Below are positions 1-12,539 of a DNA stretch of 64,000 bases, in pieces. The stretch is from Allomyces arbusculus (lineage: Eukaryota; Blastocladiomycota; Blastocladiomycetes; Blastocladiales; Blastocladiaceae), in the NCBI GenBank assembly GCA_027604705.1, contig JADHYV010000026.1, positions 186,001 through 250,000 of the forward strand. The letters run 5' to 3'. The notes below the pieces were generated by a model. It was not told the DNA's origin and searched no databases. It saw only the letters and a program-made list of their open reading frames with translations. Both the position numbers and the translations under genes were made by a program. Within the stretch, counting starts at the first letter, position 1; the number at the start of each line of letters is the position of its first letter.

Positions 1-1173
1 CGTTCACCGACAGGAACGGCGTCGTCGACGCGCGCACGTCTGCGCCGGTGGCGCCACCGGACGCTGTCGGGACTCAGCACGTCGAGCACACACGCGGCAA
101 TGGCCGCGGCAATGGCCGCGGCGCCGACGACCGTGACCCCACCGCGCGCACACCACCGGCTCCGTCGCGCCGTGACCACGACCATCGACCACCCGCATCA
201 CCCGCGGCACCACCACCACCATGGGCTGCACCGGCACGGGACGACGGGCGCGCACTCCCGCGCGGTTACCACCGCGTCGGACGCGCGCCGGTCGGCTCAC
301 ACGCGCACCCTGTCCGGGTGGGCGGCCGTCTGGAACCGGAGCCGGAGTCGGTCGGATGAGACGACGCGGGACGTGGTCTGGTCTCGGTCCGCGGCCACGT
401 CGCCCGCACCGCCGCAAGTGAGAGAGTACGCGCCGTTGGCGCCGACGACGGTGCAGCCGCAGACGACGGTCGTGTTTGCCGCAGTGTTGCCCGCGCCGGA
501 GCCGGCGCATCTGGGGGACGAGTAAGAACGAGGAGGCGCGGCGCTGGCCGGCGATGTACCGGCAGCGCCGGCGAGATGGGTTGGTTTGGGGTTCTGTTTC
601 TGCACACTGTTGGGTCATTGATATACCACCTGTCTTGGTTTGGATCGGAGCTGAGTGCATGGTTGCAGCGGATGTCGTCGTTGCAGGTGGGCCATGGTCA
701 GGGCGCGTGTCATGGGACGCTTGCCGACGGGTGTGCTCGATCAGCTCGATGCCACTGGCGGAAACGGAGCCAGCTTCAGGCGTCCTGTCGGCGTCCAACG
801 AGCACGAAATGGAGGGGCGCTGCGCCTGTGAGACCTGTGATGAGGCACGGCGTGACTTGCGGCTGATGCCGACGTGACCGTGACCGATGATTTTTTGGTG
901 AATTTGAGCTGTTGCTCTCGTCGCCCTCGCCACCGCCAGTCCCCATCTGCTCAGTTGCAAGTACGCGCATTTGGACCACGAAGATCGTCTCCAGCACCCA
1001 GCATCGCTCGCGACGTGGTGGCATTCACCAAGACCGCCCGCTGCTGCTTGCTCCACCAGCCCTCCGCCAACGATCCACGTCCTTTCCCCGCTCCACCACC
1101 ACCATCCCAGCCCGTTCGGCGATAGACGATAGACGTGCGCCGGCCGCCGACTATCTCCAACCTCGCGCCCACC
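1..1173. other. Left-edge region without a convincing gene
   Basis: GC-rich sequence upstream of the EF-hand gene. On the minus strand one frame around 60-180 could encode a short Ala/Val hydrophobic segment, and another frame around 300-520 holds a Cys/Thr-rich stretch. I could not join them with plausible splice sites, so a gene running off the left edge is possible but not supported. Positions 900-1170 are pyrimidine- and C-rich, like the 5' leaders of other genes in this window. Confidence 0.4.
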
Positions 1174-4100
1174 ATGTCCTCGCGCGGCTTGGCCACGACT
1201 GACGGCCCCGCCGTGCCCGCACGGACGGCCGAGCTCGACCGCATCGAATCCAAGATCCGGTCACACGTCTACTCGGCGCGCATTCGCATCTCGGAGCACT
1301 TCAAGGATTATGACCGGCTGCACTCGGGCTACATCTCGCAGACGCAGTTTCGCCGTTGCCTGTCGCAGAGTATTGAAAAGGGCGTTTTGCTCGACGACAA
1401 GGAGTATGCAGTGCTGCTCGCGCACTACGACACGCGCGACAATGGCACCGTGCAGTATACCGCGTTTATTGAGTCGATTGACAAGGGTACCGAGTGTTTA
1501 TGGCCGCAGACCTGGCGCCGAGAGGAGCTTTTGGCTGACTAGTCGAGACTACAGTCTTTGGCGGCCGCAACCTCGAGAAGACGCCAACCTTGCTCGTCGG
1601 CACGCCCGCGCAATGGATCCAAGACCTGCGCCCGCTCTCGCCGACGACGCAGTCCAAGTGCCAGGAACTGATTGACCGTGTCCGGCAATACGTTCGGCAC
1701 CACGGATTTGACGTCAAGTCGTGGTACTGCGACTTTGACAAGCACAATTCCGGGTTCATCACCATCAACCAGTACCGCCGCGGGTTCCCGCCCAACTTGC
1801 TCTCGTCCGAGGAAATGGACACGCTGCTTGCCATGTACCAGGACCCGGGCACCAACACGGTCAATTACTTCAAATTCAACGTGCACGTGAACCGCAAGAG
1901 TATGCCGTGGCAGCGGTTGCCGTTCCCACTCCGCATCTCATCGATCCATTTCGCTCACGACGCTCATCTCAACCAAAACAGACCCGGCCCGCCGCCCGCC
2001 CCCCGTCAACCAACTGATTCCGCAGGACCGGTTCGAGGAGCACCCGCTCACGCACCCGCCCGTCGGCACGGAAATCATTCTCGAGGCGAGCGACCCGCCG
2101 CCTCGTGCCGCCATTACGCTCGACGACGCACTTGAGCACGTGCAGAGGCACGTCTACACACATCGGCTGCGCTTAATCGACCTGTTTTGCGACTATGACC
2201 GGCACCGGCTCGGGCTCGTGTCCGAAGCCCAGTTCCGCGCCGGGATCAAGGCCTCGAATATGGTGCTGTCACGCCAGGAATTGGAGACGATGGTGGCGGC
2301 GTTCAAAACGACCGATGGGCGCGTGTCGTATCGCGATTTCTGTAATGCCGTGGATGAGAGTGCGTGTTTCCGAGAGGTTATGCGTGGGGGGAGCTTTTGC
2401 TGATGACAGGGTCGATTTGAACAGTCTTCACGTCCAAGACCGTTGAGAAGGACCCGACTGTAGAGCTGGCGCTGCCTCCGCGCGAGTGGCTGATCAAGGT
2501 TCGTCTTTCCCGCTGGTGCTCTTGCTGGGCAAAGAGCCGTCGTATTGATCGCATCGTTTTTTGCTCCACTAGCAACCCAACAAGCTGTCACCCGAGGACG
2601 AGGCCATCTACCAGTGCGTGCACAACCGCATCATGCAGGAAGTCAAGCTGCGGCGCATCCACATGATGAATTTCTTCAAGGATTTTGACAAGCATGCCGG
2701 CTGGAGTGGGCAAATCACCAAGTCGCAATTCTCGCGCCTCTTGTCGCTGGCCGGGATCCAGGTCACGCAGCGCGAGCTCTATGTGCTGCTCGACAAGTAC
2801 CAGGACCCACATCACGTCAACTATCTCAACTTTGTCGAGTCGGTCGACCCGACGTGTACGCCCTTCTCCGTGTCTCTTGCATCCAGGTGTCGTGTTCGTG
2901 GTCTCAAATCTCCCTCCGCGCCGGTAGTCCAGCCGCAGACGACCGCAAAGACGACCTGCAATAAACTGCCACAGCCCCTGACCGAGACACCCGTGCGCCC
3001 CATCGAAGCGGTCCTTGCCCAGATTCAAGACCACGTGTACTGGAAGGGCCTGCGCGTCTCCGAGTTCCTGCGCGACTTTGACCGTGCCAAGACGGGCACC
3101 GTCGCGCGGCCCGATTTCATTCGCGCGTTCGACCACATGGGTATCGTCCTGCACCCGCAGGAGGCCGAGGCCCTCGCCGATCGGTACCGCGACGCCGAAA
3201 AGCGCGAACGGTGCGCGTGGCGGCAATTCGAGGCTGACATGGAGCGCGCGCACGGGTACTTCCGTGACCTCGAGAAGCACCCGACCGTCGCGGTGCACGC
3301 GCCCGCAGTCGCCACGCCCGCGGCACACCCGGTCACGGATGCTCTCGACCCGGACACGCAGTACTTGATTGCAAATACGGTCGCGGTCCTGCGCGCGCAC
3401 TTGTCTCGGCGGTCGACGTCGATTAAGGACCTGTTCCACTCGTTCGACCATCTGCGGACCGGCCAAGTGACGCGCGCGCAGTTCCGGCAAGTCCTGTCGT
3501 GGGTCGAGTTTGATGTACCGGATACGACATTCACTGCGCTCTGCACGCCCTGGACGGACGTGCGGCTCGGCCGATTCTGCTACCGCCCGTTCGTCGCTGA
3601 AGTCGAGGCGCACGACCCGGAGCCGCCTGCGGCCGCCGGGCCACTTGAGCCCGTTAGTGGCGGTGGTCGTACGAGCCCCACGACCAAGTCATCCTCGTCG
3701 CCGCGTTCGTCGCCGTCCCCGACCCCCGTGGACCCGATCGACCTGGACCAGATCCTATTCCGAATCAAATGCAAGGTCAAGACCGAGCGCTTACGCGTGC
3801 ACGACGCGTTGCGCGACTTTGACCCACTGCAGTGCGGCCGGATCACACGGTCCGAATTCATTCGCGCGCTCGACCGGTTCCAGTTCCGGCTGAGTCCCGC
3901 GGAAATAAACGCGCTCGCCGAACATTTCGCGGCGCGGGCCGAACGCGCGGCGCCGACGACGCGGGCCGGCGAGCGCGGGATGGCGATGGTCGATTACCGC
4001 GCGTTTGCGGATACGATCGAGACGGTGTTTACGCAAAAGGGACTCGAGCGGGACCCCACGGCGGACCCGGGCACGTTCAGGCCCCCGTGGCACGTGCATG

Positions 4101-4801
4101 GGACGAGGGCGGCGCGCGCGGTGCGCGAGAGTCTAGTCGCTGCGGGCAAGTTGGCGGAGGGTGGAGGGATGGCGGCGCCGGCGGCGCCGCGCACGCATAT
4201 GGGTGGCGTCAAGCGCCGTGAAGAAGTCGCGGCCAAGGTGCGCGGCGGCGACGCCGGGGCTGAGACGGCCGAGCAGGCAGTGACGGCGACGAGTCCCGTC
4301 GCGGTGCACGCGGCGGCGCCGAGACAGGGGAGTGCGGATTCGCGCACGTCGACGGCGTCGAGTTCCTCGTCGTCGTCAGCATCCGGCCGGCACGGATGGA
4401 GCGCCGCGCACGAAGCCGCACTCGAACGCCTCATGCACCGTCTCGCCGAAGACTTGCGGCAGCGGCGCATGTACTTCCTCTTGCGGTTCCTCGAAGACCA
4501 CGACAAGATTCACAACGGCACGATCACGCGCACGCAGTTCTGGTCGGCGCTGTCGGCGGCCGGGTGCCAGTTGACGGATGCCGACGCGGCACTCGTCTTT
4601 GACAAGTACGCGCTTGAGGACCACGATGACCATATTGATTACCTCGCGTTCAATGACGACTTGTCGGAAATGGCCAAGGAAGTGTGGAAGGAGGATGGCG
4701 ATGTCGAGGCGGCCGTTGCGCGGCATTTGCGCAGTAAGGAGCGGGAGGCGCGGCGCGCGGCGGCACATGCTGCACGGAACGAGGGGGTGCCGGGTGTCTA
4801 A
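1174..4801 (+). CDS. EFCAB6-like protein with eight degenerate EF-hand repeats
   Basis: Six exons by hand: 1174-1486, 1555-1899, 1982-2359, 2425-2498, 2573-2855 and 2928-4801, giving 1088 aa. The protein is built from about eight repeats of 80-100 residues. Each has a basic helix, then an F/Y-D-x-x-x-x-G-x-I/V-x-x-x-Q/E-F loop (for example DYDRLHSGYISQTQF in exon 1 and DFDKHNSGFITINQY in exon 2), then a second helix ending in an F-x-x-x-V/I-D box. The loops lack an acidic residue at position 3 and mostly have Gln at position 12, so calcium binding is doubtful. EFCAB6/DJBP of animals and other flagellates has this architecture, which suggests an axonemal or scaffold role; that is inference. 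The ATG at 1174 is chosen for its context; an in-frame start exists upstream. The last intron is a multiple of three without stops, so a retained form is possible. The linker near residues 780-850 is Ser/Ala-rich. Confidence 0.7.
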
Positions 4802-6204
4802 GAAGGGGAGCCTGAGTGAGGGTGGACTTGCGCGGGACTGGTTGGCGAAACTAAACGAAATAACGCTTGTGATTGAGTTATGATTTGATATTGAAGTGAA
4901 GTCAGCTTTAGAAAGGGATTCAAGGAAGTGCAAGGCGGCCAGATACAATTCATGATTGACTTGCCCAGTATGTCGTCGCACTCGCGGATGGTACTCGAGG
5001 TTTTGCTCAAGTGCATTAACAATGGCAATGAGATCAGCGGCGACACTGACCTCCCTGTTCGACATTGCCGCGGTAAGAGCACAAGGGCAATGGCGCAAGT
5101 GTGAGCCAAATGCTTAACTGCCATTACTCGCTTCAGCGACTGAGAAGTCATCATGCCGTGATGTTACTGTGGAGAAATTTGGCTAAACATCATCGAATTG
5201 TCGTGCTTCATTTTGTTGCGGCTGGCAAACGCAGTAAAGCGCGGACAGTCGTGATTCATGTTATTCAGAAGCGCAAAACGTGGTTACATATGAACCTCTG
5301 TCGCTTGCCCCCAACGTGGTGATCGATCGGTTTAAAAAAGGCCTCGAAATTGTTTCTTCATGCTTTCTCTCCGGTAAGTGTCCGTAGACCCTCGGAGTTG
5401 CAACCCCATGCATGCTGTTGGCATCCTGTCTCATTGCGTCGCACTCATGACACCGGCCGCCAAGGCGGCACGAATTCTCCATGTCGTGGACTTGAGAGGC
5501 TCTGCTCGAGACAGATTGCCCTATGCCCACAGCAAGATAATACGGAGGTTGAGGAGCGTCGGTTTATCCTGCGAGGGTCTCTGCGATGAAATTACCTGAG
5601 TAGATGCTGGTCGGCCAGTTTGCTCTGGCCAACAGCGTCAACGTCTCATCGCTACACAAAGGGCGTGGACTTGGAGTTTTTTTCTCGCCCGAGCAAATGC
5701 GACGCCTGAGCAAAAATTGTGCAATTTGATCTCTGCACAAATACGGCCCGTCTCACCCCATTGCCAGTCGCTTTCGCACCTCGGCTATCGTATCCCTGGC
5801 CGTCAATGTAGCAACCACGAGGGAAAATAGGCGCGAGTAAATAGTAGTAGATGGAGCGTGATCGGAACTGGGAGCGCGTGGAAATAAGCGTCAAACACGT
5901 TTTGTGCCAGATAGATGTCCAGTCTTGGAATGTGGCGGACTCGCACATCCTTCGTCAATCTCCTCTCGTCTGGCGACGAATGGTGGAGCAACTCGACAGC
6001 GCCGTCTCCAAGGTAAGCAACCTACCCATGACGGCAGGGCATGTCGTTGTTGTACCTAGTCGAGTCGCCCATCCGACGGTTATGAGCAATGACAGAATCG
6101 AAGTTGCACTCACTTTGAAGATGCCAATCGACATCAAAGTGATTCACAATTTTTTCATTTCACGTCCTGCACGCACTGAAACAAACACTGCACCCTCCTC
6201 GCCC
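4802..6204. other. Intergenic region, lower GC, only weak ORFs
   Basis: About 1.4 kb between the 3' ends of the EFCAB6-like gene and the zuotin gene. It is more AT-rich than its neighbours. Short open frames exist: minus strand about 4925-5065, beginning MSNREVSVAADLIAIV, and plus strand about 5378-5599. They have no recognisable family, and their codon use lacks the GC3 bias of the surrounding genes. I treat them as noise or old remnants. Confidence 0.45.
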
Positions 6205-8446
6205 TCACTTGCTGCCCTGCTGTGCAGCCTGCTGCTGCTGTTGCTGCATCTTCTTGAGCTTGACCTGCTCGGCCAGGTACTTGATCCGCGCCATGCATTC
6301 CTTCTTGCTCTTGCCCTCGACCATACCGGCAATCTTATCGAACCGGTCGGCTTCCTTGTACGACGGCGGGTACGCACGCAGCGCCTTTTGCAGCTGCTCC
6401 TGCTGCGCGAGCGACCACGTCGCAGCAGCCGCCGTCGCTGCTGATGCCGCCGATGCCGCTGATGCCGCGGCTGGAGGCGGTGGCGCCGTCCCATCCCGCT
6501 CATACGCCTCGTCGCGCAACGTCGGTGCGTCGGCACACAATACGTCATCGTTGTGCTTCTTGGTGTGCGCCTGCAGCGCCTGCAACGCCTTGCCCGCGAC
6601 GGCGCTCGCGGGCCGCCCCTGCACGCGCTTGGCCATGGCAATCACGTCGGCTGTGCGCCGCACTTTCGGGTTATCCGAGTGCTCAGCCACGTACTCGGCA
6701 ATCTTCTCCCACCGCGCGACGGTTCCACCCGGGATCGCGTTCACGCCAGCAATCAGCATCTGCAATTCTTTAGCCGACCACGGCACGACTTTCGATGTCG
6801 GCAGCGTCGCTGCGGGTGCCGCCGAGGTCGATGCGGCGGAGCGGTCCTGCTCACGCGCGGCCGCGGTACGCTCGCACTCGGCGTCGAACGCGGTCTTGAC
6901 GTTGGCGCGCGACTTGGGCGAGTCCTTTGCAAGCGCCGCTGCGAGCCGTCCGTGCACGTTCTCGAGTTCCTGCGCGTCGTCCTTGCACGCGTCGAGCAGC
7001 TGGTCTAGCGCAGCCGAGACGCGCGTCATGTCGTCGGCTGACGGGGTCGCAGCCGCGGGCAGCAGGTAATTAGCTTCGCGCGTAACGAGATGCTTGATGG
7101 CCTTGCGTTCGCGCTTGACCGCAGCCTTGCGATCCTTATCTGCTGCTGCTGCCGCCGCCGCCGCTGCCTGCTCCGATGCCGGTTCCACAGCCGCAGGCGC
7201 TGCCGGTTCCGGCGTGGACGGCGCAACAGACTTTGGCGTCGTGGATCCCCCACGCGCCGCCTGCTGCTTCTTCATCTTCTTGGCGAGCTTGTCCTCCTCC
7301 TTGAACCGCTTCATGCGCGCATCGTGCTTGAGCGCCAAATCCACGAGCGTGCGCACGCGCGCCGTATCCTCGGTCTTGCGGCGCGCGCGATCGGCCTTGT
7401 TCTTCTTCTCCAAGTGCCGTTTATGGTCGCGGTTCTCGGCGGTCTCGGCATCGTCCTTGTCGAGGTACTCGAACGACCGCCACGAGTCGAACGCATACCA
7501 GAACGAATAGAAGGACTCGACGGCGGCGCGGTCGCTCTGCACGTCGCCAAAGGGAGGCACGGGTTGCCGCTTCGAAAAACGCGCTTCGCGCGCGAAAATG
7601 GGGGACAGGTGTGTGTATACGGCGTCGGGTCCGTCAGCAGAGATCCAGGACTTGATGTCCAAGTCGGACGGGATGGTGAAGTCGATGGCCGGGTCGACCG
7701 AGTCGTATTGCATGCGCTTGACCGGGTCTGACAAGATCTCGTGCGCTTTTTGGATGCACTTAAACGTGGCATCGCTGGAGTCGCGGGGTGGGGAAGCGGG
7801 CAAGCGGGCCGCGGGTTAGCAAGAAGATCGGGGCGGCCAGGACGGCGGCGCGAACAGTCGCATTGGCAGGACATACAGGTCGGTCGCGCCCGGTGCAGCC
7901 GAGGCCTGCAACTTGTCGGGGTGGTACTGCAGAACGCGGCGTCGGTAGGCAGTCTTGATTTCGGCGTCGGTTGCGCGGAACCGCGCGTCTTGCAGGCCGA
8001 GTACAAAGTAGTGGTCTTGCTCCTATACAAGTGGCGTCGCAACGATTACCGGTCAGCAGCGTGGACCTGGCTCACGCTCTCGTATGACTTGGTTTGCGCA
8101 CTTTCCACTGCGTCGGGTCCAGGAACATCATTCGCGGATCAATCACATCGGCCTCATCGTCGTCGTCCTCTGGGAACTTGTCAACGGTTGCGGCACCAAA
8201 CAGCGCCGCGAGTGCAGACTCGTCGGACGGGTCGTGCCGCTCAGCGAACCGTGGCGACGCGCGGTCGATGGGGAGCTCGCGGAATGCTAAACCAGCGGCA
8301 AGCGCGTGAGCATGGGTGAGCGCGGTCGTAGGGTCTGTGATCCGACGCGTGAACGGACCGGAGAGCTTGGCAACGGCACGGGTTGCTGCGGCACCCGCAT
8401 CGATCGCGCCCGGCGCCGGTGCGAGGGACATGTTCAGGGCGGCCAT
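6205..8446 (-). CDS. ZUO1: Zuotin / DNAJC2 ribosome-associated J-protein
   Basis: Three exons on the minus strand: 8446-8102, 8022-7877 and 7774-6205, giving 686 aa (human DNAJC2 is 621). A short N-terminal region precedes the J domain at about residues 116-195, with the HPD triad at 149-151 and the helix IV segment KAHEILSDPVKRMQYDSVD. The zuotin-homology region follows (FYSFWYAFDSWRSFEYLDKD), then a highly charged Lys/Arg/Glu helix region (ribosome contact in the family). Two SANT/Myb-like domains lie at about 495-545 (starting WSAKELQMLI) and 617-665 (starting WSLAQQEQLQ), before a poly-Gln tail. In the family, Zuo1 and the Hsp70 Ssz1 form the ribosome-associated complex that stimulates Ssb on nascent chains. 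The C-terminal SANT pair is present in DNAJC2 and most fungi but lost in Saccharomyces. The second intron has a clear branch site, TGCTAACC. The exon 2/3 join restores the J domain. Confidence 0.95.
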
Positions 8447-9302
8447 GGCGAGAATGATCACGGTGGAACGAGCTTGACAAGTGTTCTGGCGTGATCACAG
8501 CTAGAGGTATGGCGCCGGGACAGCAACGGCGGGATCGAGAGCCGGACAGCAGTGTTTCTTGGCGTTGCTGGCTTCCGTAGCAAGATTGCAGCAAGTGTGC
8601 GTCCGAAATGATTGTTCAAGCACGGGGTCAAGAGGGCCGAGAGTGGAAAAGGCGATCAGCGAGGTCGCCACGTCTAAGTCATCTGCCAGAGCGGCTGGCA
8701 GCGCTCTCTCAGGTTTAGGGTACCTGCCGTGCACCGCATCGGCGGCCGCAGTCGGCCCGGGACGAGCCACCCGCAAACCGAGTCCCCCGCCTCCACCACA
8801 ATGCGGATTCGCATTCCCCTCATTCCATCGCCCATCGCCGACGCAAAGCCCCCAGCAGCCCTCCGCGATGGAAGCTGGAAGCACCCTCATCCACTCCGGT
8901 CTGAATCCCGCCGTGGATCATGTCGCATCGGCGCCGAGTCCGCGGCCGCTCCCGACCCGCCATCTGTCGTGCTTGTCGGCCTCCACCAAAGACGGCACCA
9001 TCACCCAGCCATCGCCTGACTTGGATTCGTCCGTCGACGGCGAGCCCAGCAGCGTGTGCGCGCGAGAGCACGTTCGATTGTCCACCTGGTACGTTCCTTT
9101 GCGTCGCGTCGGCCTTTGTACCTGCCTGCCTGCCTTTCCGCCTTCGTGCACACTGGCGTCGCCACCTCTGCCCTTGCCTGCTCACAGCCATCTCAAATCC
9201 GCAAAAAAAAACCAATTGTTGTTGGTCCTCAATCCGCTCCTCCATCGCCATGCATGCTGCCAAACGCATCAACCCTGCACGCATCCCAACCGTCGAGCAC
9301 GG
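8447..9302. other. Intergenic, zuotin 5' leader and homeobox-gene 3' end
   Basis: About 850 bp holding the zuotin promoter and the 3' untranslated part of the TALE gene; both genes are on the minus strand. It includes an A-run near 9203 and pyrimidine-rich tracts. A 386-codon open frame on the plus strand (8559-9719) runs antisense into the homeobox gene. It is Pro/Arg/Ser-rich with no conserved motif, and I do not call it a gene. Confidence 0.5.
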
Positions 9303-12003
9303 TCAGACGCCGCCGCGGCGCGACTTCCCCGGCGCAGGCGGTCCAGGCACGTACTCGCCGTCCGAGTCGTAGTCGGACAGCGGCATCGACTCGTCCGACA
9401 ACGCGCCACCGCCATATTCTTCCTCCTCTGCTTCGTCATCACTCTGCCACGTGGCAGTAGCGGCGACCGCTGGCACGCGCGCGGGCGGCTGTTGCGGCAA
9501 TGTCCGTACTGCACCCGAGCCCGACGCGCGCGGCACGTCGGCCGCGGCTGCCTCGGCCGCAGCGTTCGCAGCGAGCTGCCGGTTGCGCAGTGTGCGCCGG
9601 CTACCGTGGCAACAGGGAACGCGGTGAGTCAGGCGATTCATCGGCGCGAGAAACACCTCCATCGATGCGCAACAGCAGCCGCAGAGAGCAACACGTACCG
9701 CGCGTTGACAAACCAGTAGTTGATTTGCGTAACGGTCAGCGACGCGGCCGCGGCCAGTCTGCTCTTTTCGGCTTCCGTCGGGTAAGGGTCCTAAAATGAG
9801 CGGGCCGATTGCCAGCGCGTCAGATCAGATCACGGTCAGGTCGGTGCAAGTCCAGTCCACTTCCGGTTCCGGTCGGGCAGCGGCGGAATGACAGCGACAA
9901 CAAGGCCGGCGTTTGGCGAGAGGCGGAGAGGCGGCCGCCGGGCGGCGTGCATGGAACGACCGAGCAGAGCAAAACGGGCCAGATGCAGGCAGAAGAGCGC
10001 CAAAGCGCCAAGCGCGACACCACCACATCGCCGCACGGGCGCAGCTCATCCGTTTCGTCCCGTCTGCTCGCGGGCAGGCCTGGCTCGTCCACGCTCCACC
10101 ACCTGCCCTCGCTCCTCGCGCCCTGCCGCCCATTCGCCTGTCCATCCGCCCATTCGCACAGAGCCCGGCCCGCGGGTCCCACACCATCTTCTGATCGGCA
10201 TGCGGCCCACGACCCACGCTGCGCCTGCCGCCAAGCGTCCCCATCCCAGTGCAAGCCCCTCCCCGCTCTCTCCCACCAACCAAGCCAACGCACCTGCTCG
10301 TGCTCATCGAGCCACGCAAACAACACAGACCGCGCCTCCTTGGTGAAGTTGCGCCGTTTCTTGCGCGCGCCAATGTGTGCATTCAGCTCCGCGGCTGTGT
10401 ACGTGTGCAGCGGCCGGTCGAGCGCGCCCGCGCCCTTTCCCGACCGCTCGCGCGCGCGTTTCCCCGACCCGCGCCGTCTTGGTGCTGCCGCTGTCGCGCG
10501 TTGCGGCGGCGGCGGCGGCGGTGGTGGTGGCGACGACGTCGACTCCGCAGCAGCAGCCGCATCACTCAAAGCTCCACCAGACCGCAACGACGACGACCCA
10601 CGACTTGCCGACGCCGCAACGGCCGCGGCCGCAGCCGCGAGCCGGTCCATGCCGTTCTCCTGCTCGATGATCCCCGGCGGCCACGGTGCCGGCACCCCAT
10701 GCTGCCATCCCTTGTCCCTGGGCATCGGCATCGGCATCGGCGGCGGTGCATGACCCCACGGCCCAGAGCGACGCAGTCCCGCATCCGCTTCAGCGGCCGC
10801 GGCTGTTGCGTCCCCGAAATGCTGCTGCCCCACGGCTGGCTGCTGCTGCGCCTCCATGTGCGGCGCCAGCGCGAACGACGCCTTCCCCGGTGACGCAGTC
10901 CCCCACGGGCCATCGACCTGCGCGGCCAGCGGGTACGGCGCGCCGTGCCGCGGCGCCGCGGGTGCCTGCTGCGGCGGCGGGCCCGTGTACGGATACTGCG
11001 TTACTGCTGTAGGGTGGATGCCCCACGGTCCCGCCGCGATGTGCGCAGGGACTGCATCCACCGCGCCCGGCGGCGGCGGTCCGCCCGCATTTCCTCCACC
11101 GCCTGCTCCACCGCCACCGAGCACAAACTCGGCCGATGACGGCGCCGGTGCCGGCATTTGCGCGTGCGCGCCGTGCGTCCAGGCCCCGTGCCGCGCGGTC
11201 CATTTGCGCTCGCCCGACCCACGGCACCATCGCGAGTCGCGATCGTGCGCGTGCACTGGTGGCATCCCCGCACCAGATGGCGACCAGTCGGGCTCGACGT
11301 CGACTTCGTGTTTCCCACCATGTGTGCGCGCGGAAGTTGTGCGGTACCGCGGATGAACGTCATAGTGACGCGGCTCGGGGCTCAACGGGACAAGCACCCA
11401 TCGCCCGCCCGGCGCCGGTGGTGGCGGACGTGCCGGGTGCGCCGGCTGCGGCAGCGGCGGCGGCGGCGGGGGTCGCGCGTCCATGTCCCGCCCAGGCCAG
11501 CGCTGCGGGTCGTGGTGCGGTCCTGGTGCCGCCACGGTGCGCGGATACTCGTGGCCCAGCGGCGACCATGTCGGCGGCGCCGTGTGCGGCGCGCCCGCAC
11601 TATGATTGGTCGCGTGCCGCATTTGCGGCTCGATCGGCGCGTACGGGACGGCGGTCAGCGGCGGTCCTTGCGGAGGCGGCGGCGGCGGCGGCTGCAGTGC
11701 GGCGCCAGCAGCTGGCGCGTAGGGAGCGGGGTTCACGGCGTGCGGCGGTCCCGGCGGCCAAGGGCCGCCCGCATACGCGTATTGCCCGTGGTGCGTCGCG
11801 ACCGCGTGTGGCACTGGCGCGCGAGGTGCGTGCTGCGCGTGCGCGTGCGCGTGCGCGTGCGCGTGCGCGTGGGCATGCGCGTGGGCATGCGCGTGCGTGA
11901 GGTGCATGGGCGGCGACCGCAAATGCGCCGGGTGGTTGACCGCGGCGGCGGTGGCGGCGGCGGCGGCAGCCTGCGCTTGCGACGCTGGGTAGGTGCCGTG
12001 CAT
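9303..12003 (-). CDS. TALE-class homeodomain transcription factor
   Basis: Exons 12003-10294, 9790-9699 and 9600-9303 give 699 aa. The first ~545 residues are low complexity: Ala/Gln, a His-Ala run coded by a GCGTGC-type microsatellite, then long Pro- and Gly-rich tracts. The homeodomain spans about residues 547-608. It reads RKKRRNFTKEARSVLFAWL, continues with the TALE three-residue loop extension around DPYPTEAEK, and has the recognition helix ITYWF-type signature here as INYWFVNARRR, with the invariant Asn at 599. Intron 1 cuts the loop between EHEQ and DPYP. Intron 2 cuts within the Arg codon after WFVNA. The tail is acidic and ends SKRR-like. Fungal TALE factors include mating-type (HD1) and Cup9/Tos8-type regulators; which subgroup this is cannot be told here. 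The ATG at 12003 is the first in the open frame, but in-frame codons continue upstream to 12120 and an extra 5' exon is possible. Confidence 0.92.
11835..11897. repeat. GCGTGC microsatellite coding His-Ala repeats
   Basis: A six-base unit repeated about ten times with slight decay. On the minus strand it encodes a run of His-Ala dipeptides in the N-terminal region of the TALE protein. Likely length-polymorphic through slippage. Confidence 0.9.
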
Positions 12004-12507
12004 CGTGGAGGAGTGCGCGTGGGCTGCGGCGGCGATGGGCGCGTAGATGCTGTTGGCAAATGGGGAACAGGTGGGATCGATCAGAGAGCGTTCTGGGGGC
12101 GTTCGCCGGCGAAGAGACACGATCGCAGATCATGACACGCGCGCACGCGTCAAGCAGTAGCGTGTCCAGTGACAAGTGACAGGTACGTACTCGCTGGTCG
12201 CGATACCGTCGCTTGTTGTGGCGAGTGCCGTTGCGGCTGGCGAGGTTGCGCACGGGCACCAAGGCCGCGGATGCGGCAGGCCTGTCAACCGCGGTGGGTA
12301 GCAGGCCGCGCGCGCGTCGGCCGCTGGGCGTCGGAGGCGTCGTAGAGGGACAAGCGGCTGCTGCAGCCGCTCTAAAATACGGGCGGGCGCACGCGTGCGC
12401 TCGTCAGTCCAGAACATTGACCAGATGTTAAGCGTTGGGCAGGGTGCATCGCGTAGATGGTAGATCGCTGCAGCCAGTGCACCGCGCGCGCGAGCGCCGA
12501 CCACAAC

Positions 12508-12539
<32 letters not shown>

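Noticed and set aside
4-1056. 350-codon minus-strand open frame at the left edge
   Set aside because: Arg/Gly-rich with no conserved motif; a product of high GC content. A possible hydrophobic segment in another frame could not be linked by consistent splice sites.
5378-5599. Small plus-strand ORF with fairly normal composition
   Set aside because: No family match, no ATG at the frame start, and codon use unlike neighbouring genes. Kept only as a note in the spacer entry.
8559-9719. 386-codon plus-strand frame
   Set aside because: Overlaps the homeobox exons on the other strand and has no recognisable features.
11835-11897. Repeat array considered as CRISPR-like
   Set aside because: A simple six-base microsatellite in a coding exon without spacers.
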